Assembly: GCA_037783415.1 (NCBI GenBank)
Contig: JAZGTN010000028.1
Span: 2,437,001-2,501,000, forward strand
Source: Leptasterias polaris
Lineage: Eukaryota; Echinodermata; Asteroidea; Forcipulatida; Asteriidae
Direction of reading: 5' to 3'
Length of the DNA stretch: 64,000 bases
Numbering within the stretch: the first letter of the stretch is position 1; each line of letters opens with the position of its first letter. The notes beneath the pieces are model-generated. The model was not told where the DNA came from, searched no databases, and worked only from the letters and a program-made list of their open reading frames with translations. Positions 56,899 through 64,000 of this stretch are shown one piece after another. The position numbers and the translations under genes are program-made.

Positions 56899-57165
56899 AG
56901 CTATAGATCATTCTCCGTCGCGGCACCACATCTCTGGAATCAGCTTCCTCTTCACATTAAAACCTCCAATACTATTCACTCATTCAAAAAGTCTCTCAAA
57001 ACACACCTCATGTCTAAAGCATTTAGTTCCTCCTAACTGAGTTTTTCTGTTGGTCCCCTCCCCTTTTGTTTTTTCGCTTCCTTTGTTACAGCGCCTTGAG
57101 CACCTTTGGTGGATATGTGCGCTTTATAAGTCTTCGTTATTATTATTATTATTATTATTAGATTT
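56899..57165 (+). mobile_element. CR1/L2-like non-LTR retrotransposon 3' end
   Basis: Frame 56899-57036 encodes the end of a reverse-transcriptase ORF: SYRSFSVAAPHLWNQLPLH followed by SFKKSLKTHLMSKAF, then TAA. The (S/R)FSxAAPxLWNxLP and FKKxLKTHLF words are typical of CR1/L2-type ORF2 C-termini. The 3' UTR has GCGCCTTGAGCACC and GTGCGCTTTATAAGT and ends in an ATT microsatellite (about 57138-57162). The 5' part is missing, as usual for truncated insertions, with frame damage upstream of 56899. Confidence 0.8.
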
Positions 57166-58512
57166 CAATGTTTGTCACTCACTTTTGTGTTCCGAGATCA
57201 CCGCGGACGGGATTCTTTCCTAATTGCCTAATCAGTCACAGGCAAGAACTCACTAGCAAGCATTCCAGTTTATAGTTGCTCCTCTAAAGCTTTAATGAAG
57301 AACTTAAACTTTTCTACTCCTCACATGACACTTGGTATTTAATATGAAGGAAATAGAGTGGATCGTTAATCTGTTTTGGGATCTTATTATGTCGTGATAA
57401 TGTCGTCGTGTCGGTAAAAAACGGTATAGATCTGTGGGGCTCGCTACGTTGTTTCAATAATCTCTGCGAGAGTGTGTGTGTGTTACAAAATCGCCCCATA
57501 ATTCCTTGCGTGAACTGAAAGGTCAAATGTTTAATATGTATATAGAGAAGGTCGCATGCAAATTAGCGTGTCATATGCAAATACGCAGGTCAATAGTAAA
57601 CAATTATGCGTTAATGGCAATCTAAGGCAATCTAAGGCGATCTTGGAAACTATACTGTTCATAAGCAGAAAATGATGCTTCAGAATTTTCAGCTTTTTAA
57701 GAAAAAATCTGCTGGAAACCAATAATGGTCTGTATTATAGTGTTTTGGCTGGTAACCATTCAGTGGTCAGCAAACATATTTTGTGCTTAGCTTAATTTTG
57801 TGCTTAGCGTAATTTTGTGCTTTTGCGGGGCATGCTTTCATAGAGCTGTTTAAGAAGCAAATATTGCATAAATATTTTCGCCAAGCAAAACTAAAAACGA
57901 TACCAATCACAGATGTGAGATGGTATTTTAGCTTGTAACCTAATTCTGGTGAGCATAATTTTATTGCGCTTAGCCACTTCTGGTGCTTAAGCAGCTCTAT
58001 GAAATTGGGCCCTGGTCTCTTGGACTTTGTTAGTTTAGATCAATGCTGTCCATCTCCCAACACCAGTTCTGAGTGTTATACAGCTTATTAATGTACTGTG
58101 TGTTAATTACTTCACTGCAATTTGACTTCAAGAGTTTATTGACGTCACGGATGCTACGGGGAATTAAGTCAGTATTCACATGGGCTTTTGCTCTCTGTGC
58201 CACAAGCAGAGTTGCCATTAATTGTGAGTTGTCATGAAATATTCATACATTCTTAACGAGTTGTCTGCAAAGTACATGTTTATGAGGTATGGGTTTTATA
58301 TCCCATGAAGACAGCCTTCTTGCATTTTATGCAGAAGCCATTACAATAACACAAGAATGTGAAGAATTGAAATTTAAAAATTCTCAACATGGCTGTTGTT
58401 GGTTGCCAAACTGAAGCCAGTACAAGAACGTGAAGAAGTGAAATTTAAAAATTCTCAAAGTGGTTGTTGGCTGCATGAATACATGATATGACAGGAATAC
58501 AGGAGAGCTTAT
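57166..58512. other. no gene seen besides a MITE
   Basis: Short frames only. GGCAATCTAA is directly repeated near 57617-57635. The family-D MITE at 57830-58012 is listed separately. Confidence 0.45.
57830..58012. mobile_element. MITE family D copy
   Basis: Left CTTTCATAGAGCTGTTTAAG and right CTTAAGCAGCTCTATGAAAT plus TGGGCC are inverted termini. The interior CACAGATGTGAGATGGTATT and GTAACCTAATTCTGGTGAGC matches the other copies in reverse orientation. Non-coding. Confidence 0.75.
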
Positions 58513-58642
58513 GTAATAATAATAATAATAATGCATTTATAATGCGCCATCTATCTAGTGTACAAGACCCTATTCCGAGGCGCAGAAAAGAAAAAAAAAC
58601 ATATAAGCTGCAAAAGAGAAATATAGAATACAAAGACAATTA
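58513..58642 (-). mobile_element. CR1/L2-like element, 3' UTR part A
   Basis: On the minus strand the element ends with a TTATTA microsatellite (58513-58532 on plus), preceded by TGCGCCTCGGAATAGGGTCT-like UTR with TATAAATGC. It is separated from its coding part (60546-61206) by a DNA transposon at 58643-60513. Confidence 0.7.
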
Positions 58643-60513
58643 CCGTATTTTCTTGCGGACAAGACACGTCTTATCTGACTTTTTAGACCCCAAAAATATC
58701 GGTGCGTCTTATCTTTCGATGCGCCTTGTCTGCTGACGATTGATTTTTTTTGGATGATCACTGCGTAAAATAATACCTTTATTTTGTCCAGTTCAAATCA
58801 ACGGTCTTTGTGTGAAGAATCCTTACTCAATAATGCCGTCAAACAAGGCTCAACTATCCAGACACTGAGACCGTATTTTCGTTCCAACAATGCCGCAATC
58901 CCCCAGACTGTCCTTTCATTCCAACAATGCCGCAACGTGTTCATCCCCCATGACCGTGCTTTCATTCCAACAATGCCGCAATGCGTTGGTGCTTTCGGTC
59001 CAACAGACGTCGGCGTCGTACAAACGTTTTTCTGTGTGGCCGCGTATTCGTTCCGAAAATGCCGCAATCAGATTTACTGTCAATGCTGTTGTACAAACGG
59101 CATTCACCCAACCTCTATTGTGTGGTGAACTTTGAGGGTTTTTATTGTACAGAATATCTCCGAAGTGTGCTTTAGGCTTGCGTACTATTTAAGGATGGGA
59201 TAATTAAGTACCAATGTTTGTTGGCCTACCTATACGAATTGCACTTTCGTTTGTTTCATTAAACGTTCAAATATTCATTTTTTTATTGCCTCTTTTTAGA
59301 CGTTTGCTTTAAAAAGTATTATGGGAACGTAGCATTATCTTATTATAATAGAAGGATAGGATTTGTATTTTATGGTAAAAGGAGTTTTGTTGTAATAATA
59401 CTTTATATTTCTGGACTTGTTGGGACTCTTTCATGATTTGGGGAACCTTTTTTGACCTTTTTATTTGTTACTTTATTCAGACATTACGACAACATGATAT
59501 CAATCTCTTTTTTGATGATGTGGTGGCTCAAAGGTGTGCGGTTGGTTTTTTATGCAAGCCTGAAGATGAGGATGAAATCCGGCGTATTCTCTCCACCAGC
59601 CACCTGACATACAGCTTCAAATAAATGTTGAAGAACCAACAAAACCAACCGTCCTTTTCAGGACGACCAAACGAGAAAAGAGATGGTTCATGTGTCTGTT
59701 TCGTTTATTTCATTTATCAAATAAAAAAAATTATCCTTGAAAAAAAGGTAATGATCCTTGAAAACAAAACTAACATTATTTAAGAAGAGGATAGATGTTT
59801 TAAACAAATATCTTATGAACGAGATTATAAGTTTGAAATAAATAAAAAGAACTTTAAAACAAAATCTTACGAACGAGATTAACAAATTAAAGGTTTGAAA
59901 TAATGGAAAAGAATTTTATATACAAAAAGAAACACATTACACAAACTTAAACAAATATATATAATGAAACATTTTGTTACGTCCTCCCGGGTGTGGGGAT
60001 TATTTGCGTAAGGTATATATAAAGGCGACGCTAGTTTTGGTATTAGTCACCGGTAGAGGGCGCAACATCTACTGGCTCGGAGGGACTTAGACTGGTAACC
60101 TGTCTTTATCAGCAAGGATCCTCATTGTGGGACGTCGGATGTTCAGGCTAGGAGGGCCTGTTTCTGGCCGCTGATTGGGCCGGACTTCATATTATTAACA
60201 ATGCACAGCGTTGGCTGAATGGATGGACGAAGGTCGGTATCAATTTACGTTGGTCTTTTCTGCATGGCTCTACACGCCCATGTGGTTACGGTTTCATTCA
60301 TGCTTCGAATATTGTGAACGCTCCAAAAGGCAACAAAATGACGTCTTTGTGTCAATGTACCGACACCGGGTGGTGCCTGGTGTTCTTCTGTGTGCTGTTA
60401 AACATGCGTCCTATGCGGCGGTGCGCCTTTTCTGCTGACGTTTGAAATTTTTTGGGGTCATTTTAGGGTCCTGCGTCTTGTCCGCCGCGCGCCTTGTCCG
60501 CAAGAAAATACGG
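58643..60513. mobile_element. 1.87-kb DNA transposon inserted in the CR1 copy
   Basis: Ends are perfect 21-bp inverted repeats starting CCGTATTTTCTTGCGGACAA, with weaker similarity inward (GACGC, ACCCCAAAAA, GCGCC, TCTGCTGACG). TA flanks both sides, fitting a TA-duplicating Tc1/mariner/pogo-type element. TTCCAACAATGCCGCAA or close variants occur about four times between 58883 and 59070. Several overlapping open frames of 60-114 codons reflect low stop density there. A 63-codon frame at 59433-59624 (+) has acidic DEDEIRRIL but no recognisable transposase motif. Confidence 0.8.
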
Positions 60514-61206
60514 TATACAATGAATAATCTAAGACATGTTACAAGCTAAGTGTATGTGGAGATAAATAAATGAGTTTTCAGCAAGTTTTTAAACAATGGA
60601 AGAGAACTACAGCATCTAATGTTATTAGGTAAAGTGTTCCAAAGTTTAGGAGCACAAGCAGAAAAGGCACGATCGCCATATGATGAGGAAGTTCTAGGAA
60701 TAGTTAAAAGGGTCTTAGCAGAAGAACGAAGAGTGCGAGAAGGGGCGTAAGGTACAAGAAGATTTGCAATGTAAGATGGAGTTCAGCCAATCTGAGATTT
60801 AAATGTAATTAGTAAAATTTTGAATTGAATTCGTTGTCGAATGGGAAGCCAGTGAAGTTCCTGTAATATAGGTGTAATATGATCATGTTTTTTAGATTTT
60901 GTTAAAACACGAGCGGCAGCATTTTGTACAAGTTGTAGTTTGTGGAGCTGGTGTTCAGTAACTCCGTATAATAATGAATTACCATTGTCAAGGCGAGAAG
61001 TGACCAAAGAATGGATGATGGTAGCAGCAGTTTTATGTGATAAGGTTTTTCGAATGGTATTTACAGTTCTTAAGTAATAATATGTTGATTGACAAATCCT
61101 GCTGACACGTTTATCCATGGATAGTGTGTTATCAAAAATAATTCCCAAATTACGCGCACAATGTACAGTGGATGAACTACAATGTCCATATTATTGATAT
61201 TATTAT
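60514..61206 (-). pseudogene. CR1/L2-like reverse transcriptase C-terminus, broken
   Basis: The minus strand encodes the end of ORF2: RNLGIIFDNTLSMDKRVSRI, then SRLDNGNSLLYG, LVQNAAARVLT and LQELHWLPIRQRIQFKILL, all typical of the region after the RT catalytic core. A TGA at 60783-60785 interrupts the frame, which then continues with PSYIANLLVPYAPSRTLRSS and APKLWNTLPNN to a final stop at 60546-60548. A frameshift lies near 61185. The 5' part is truncated at the MITE at 61207. It is a dead, 5'-truncated copy lacking the RT active site. Confidence 0.85.
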
Positions 61207-61353
61207 CAGGCCTGGAATTGCATGAAGGCCACGGAGGCCGTGGCCTCTGTTGCCCCTGCAAAGGTTTCCCATAGACTTTATGATTTTCCAATGGAAGTGC
61301 CCTTTGCAAAACGAAAATGGCCTTGCCCTCTTAAAGATGAAATTCTAGGCCTG
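61207..61353. mobile_element. small MITE family E (147 bp)
   Basis: Ends CAGGCCTGGAATT and, reverse complemented, CAGGCCTAGAATT. The interior GGCCTCTGTTGCCCCTGCAA, CCATAGACTTTATGATTTTC and CCTTGCCCTCTTAAAGATGA matches 36926-37091. TATTAT on both sides could be the target duplication, but the site is low complexity. It abuts the 5' limit of the CR1 fragment. Confidence 0.7.
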
Positions 61354-61648
61354 TATTATAGTTTGTTACTTTTGAGGTTACTTTGTATTTGGTTTCAAAT
61401 ACTGTGCAAACATTTTGTTAAGGTAAACGAGTTTGAATAAATCTTTGAGTTGTAACAGGCTCACCCTTAACACTAGCTACACCAACTGCTAGGGGCTAGT
61501 AAACAACACTTCTTAACTTTCCCTTAAGGCTACTAAAAACTGTGCAACCTACTTGTTTAAAATTCTCATGTTTATTTCTTTTCAGATGTGAATGATAAAA
61601 TGTGTTACCCGGTAATTTATTTTTGAGTGTGTGAATATAACCACATTT

Positions 61649-61714
61649 TACCACTAAGCTGGTTGTGATCAGAAAGACACATGTGTCTTTCTGATCACAA
61701 CCAGCTTAGTGGTA
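61649..61714. repeat. 66-bp perfect palindrome, no spacer
   Basis: TACCACTAAGCTGGTTGTGA then TCAGAAAGACACA is followed immediately by its exact reverse complement, centre between 61681 and 61682. A second inverted repeat, GTATTATCATA..TATGATAATAC (about 61712-61747), overlaps its right edge. Confidence 0.95.
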
Positions 61715-62570
61715 TTATCATAGATGTATCTACATGTATGATAATACATGTTTAAATTCTGGGCTACTAAAACTTCCTGGGGGCAAGTAAAAGGCGCAGT
61801 TTACTAGCCTGGTGGGCTACTTTACAAAAAGCTGTGGTTGAAAAAACTAGATCATTGATCTTGTCATAAAAAACATCCAGCTATCCTTTACAATAAAAAC
61901 AAAACAGAAATAATGTTTTAAAGACAAAATAAGACAGTAATCTAGAATGATTGATTGTTACACATGTACTGTAAACATTCAGCTTACTTAAATAATTCCA
62001 GTTTTACAAACAACTCATTGTTGCACAACTTAATCCTAACTTAACCCTTGGAGCCAACACAACACTGAGAAGTATTATTTCCAAGAATGTTGTGGGTTGC
62101 CTCCTGGCTAGATATTTTTTTATATGGGGTGACAACACCACAGTTTTTTTTATTGTCCTTTTTTAGGTTGAAAATGAAATATGACTTTTGAAGTACATGT
62201 TGTCATGAGTGGTGTGAAATGTTCAGTTTAGTGTTGACCACATAGTGTGAAGAATCTGTGGGATTTCATATGACCACAAACTGTGTAAGTCTCGCACGTA
62301 TTGAAAACGAGAAAGCAATAAGTGAATAATTGTAGAAGAAACTGGTTGTCTGTTGTGTTTTTTCTTGTAACTCTTTTGCTTATTTTGAGTACCATTTTTA
62401 ACGGTAGCTTTATGAAACATTTGCTCATATGTTACCAGCCAGATATTAAATTGATATAGACCTTTCAAAAATTATTCCAAAATTAAATTTCTGAACTCCT
62501 TCTTACCTTTAGTGTTCATGTTTATTTGTATGATAGGATTGTAATAGAAACAAACACGTTTAGTTGCTTC
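61715..62570. other. no gene seen
   Basis: AT-rich with frames up to about 80 codons on the minus strand and no splice support. Nothing recognisable beyond the second palindrome near 61712-61747. Confidence 0.45.
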
Positions 62571-62933
62571 TTAAAGGTATTATACAGGATTGGCAGAGCT
62601 GACAAAATAATCACAGACAGTGTTCATGTTTTGTGTAATCAACCACATACATGAAATAACAAACCTGTGAAAGTTTGAGCTCAATTGGTCATCGAGGTCA
62701 CGAGAAAATAGTGAAAAGAGACCTTATGTGTTTTCTGTTTTTCAAACATCGAGTTTATTATCGCGCGCGATAAAAACTAATGTTTTACTCATTTCTCAGA
62801 AACGATAGCATTTTAGGCAGAAATATTTTAAGGAACCCTTTCTACCATTACTTACTTTAAATCATGTAAGTTATGTGTGAATCTGTGAACATTTGTGTTT
62901 TTCGATCTTACCAATAGTGTACAGGGCCTTTAA
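62571..62933. mobile_element. TTAA MITE family B, intact, single 59-bp unit
   Basis: Starts TTAAAGGTATTATACAGG and ends GTGTACAGGGCCTTTAA. It contains exactly one 59-bp unit (62571-62629), identical in sequence to common units of the 29.3-kb array, and a body nearly identical to 34212-34516, including TTATCGCGCGCGATAA. The two ends differ (GGTATTATACAGG versus GGCCCTGTACAC), so this is a hybrid of two terminal subtypes. Confidence 0.88.
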
Positions 62934-63877
62934 GACAACTTTGCTTTCAACCAAAGATCTATTTGTAAACTAATAATAAGATCCTCGATTATATCTGAAG
63001 GTTTGAAATACAATTGAGGGATTTTTTTTGAAGAGAAACACGCCACAGATTCCACAGGGGAAAGCAGGAATGTAATCCGCTCGACAACGGGCCATTTACA
63101 TATATATTTTGTCACTTCTCATCACAATTAAGGGTAATAGTCTCTGTTTGATGCATGCATGTTACCCATCATTACTTAAATGGCTAATATTGACTCACAG
63201 ATTCCAACCAGAAAGCAAGGACTAGTATTTAGTATGGTTCATTAGGATGACGAGTGGAACTCGTCTTCCTCTAGGCCCAAGAAGCCTGGGGGTGATATGG
63301 TATCAAGTGGACCCCCACATTTCCATATCAAGTCCTGGGGCTGTGTCACAACCTAGTAAATTATGGATGTTTCCTGTCCTCCATCTCCCCAACAGTATAA
63401 ATAACTGTCTGAGGCGTGTTGAAATGTCTTCTACATGTAAATCACCCGTCAAAGTTCCTGTGGAGTGGTGATAATTTTCCATCTGTTGGGAAGTTAAAGT
63501 GGAAAGTTGTCATGTGAACTTGAACTTGTTTTTTATGTTTCTTTGTAAATAACAAATTTGATTGACCCTATAGTGTGCATGCTTGTCTAGCACCATGGGA
63601 ACCGATCTTCCATGAATAATAAATAACTTTACCTCTGGTGTTTTGTCGAAGTGTAACGCTTGTATTTCTTACTTTAACATTTGCTAAATGTCATCATTTT
63701 GACAAATGTTTTTGGCGACTATTATTTTAAATGTTAATAATTCCAAAAAAAGGAAACACTTTGTGATGGTGTATTTCATGCAGTTCTGCACCCTGCAATA
63801 TTGTTATTGGTCTGTATATAATGTTTTAGTGCAGAAAAGAAAATAAGCTTATAATATAGAAATATTGACTGCTATGA
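62934..63877. other. no firm gene
   Basis: A 74-codon frame at 63247-63471 (+) lies in slightly GC-richer DNA (CTTCCTCTAGGCCCAAGAAG) but shows no recognisable domain or donor. The rest is AT-rich. Confidence 0.4.
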
Positions 63878-63998
63878 GGGGCACAGTTAAAATTATAGGC
63901 CCAAGGTGATGTCAAAACCATGACTATGCCCGAAGCGAAGCTGAGGGCATAGTCATGGTTTTGACATCACCGAGGGCCTACAATTTTAACTGTGCCCC
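63878..63998. repeat. long hairpin, 54-bp arms, 13-nt loop
   Basis: GGGGCACAGTTAAAATTATA, GGCCCAAGGTGATGTCAAAA, CCATGACTATGCCC pairs with the mirror sequence ending TTTTAACTGTGCCCC, with about three mismatches. The loop is GAAGCGAAGCTGA. It reaches the window edge, so it may be part of a larger inverted repeat. Confidence 0.9.
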
Positions 63999-64000
63999 GA

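Noticed and set aside
58784..59128. 114-codon frame as a gene
   Set aside because: It lies in the repeat-bearing subterminal part of a DNA transposon, has several overlapping frames on both strands and no recognisable domain.

Overview
This is animal nuclear DNA: AT-rich, intron/intergenic-like, with no operons, no dense gene order and no intact long reading frame. Recurrent TAGGCCTATA motifs, tRNA-derived SINEs, CR1/L2-type non-LTR retrotransposon 3' ends with ATT-repeat tails, and many short TTAA-flanked inverted-repeat elements suggest an echinoderm. From memory of their repeats a sea star is my best guess, but the sequence alone does not prove the species.

Almost everything I can support is repeat-derived. 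0-10 kb: SINE pieces, an 84-bp direct duplication and one intact TTAA element (6861-7243). 10.2-11.2 kb: a 1,067-bp inverted-repeat element with an exact 9-bp target duplication. 11.6-28 kb: short tandem and dispersed repeats, two MITE families, a possible minus-strand exon near 19.3 kb, and a 24-bp satellite of exactly 25 identical units (22923-23522) grown from a SINE tail. 29.3-34.2 kb: a 59-bp satellite of exactly 84 units, expanded from the terminus of a TTAA element that had inserted into the TTAA of another MITE. 34.5-45 kb: more TTAA elements, one nested in another, SINEs and hairpins. 45.4-54.5 kb: the CpG-richest part, with a 1,010-bp element with 52-bp terminal repeats, a 1.33-kb fold-back element carrying a duplicated promoter-like core, and several possible first exons. 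56.9-61.4 kb: two CR1/L2-like fragments, one split by a 1.87-kb DNA transposon and flanked by a small MITE. 61.6-64 kb: a perfect 66-bp palindrome, an intact one-unit version of the satellite-bearing TTAA element, and a long hairpin at the window edge.

The best host-gene signal is a coding exon at 54402-54483 (+), resembling the N-terminus of ADP-ribosylglycohydrolase / J1-crystallin-like proteins; the rest of that gene was not found here. Other exon calls rest on an open frame plus a splice donor and are tentative. The most interesting biology is the birth of satellite DNA from mobile-element ends, seen twice independently, with layered insertions that allow the order of events to be read.
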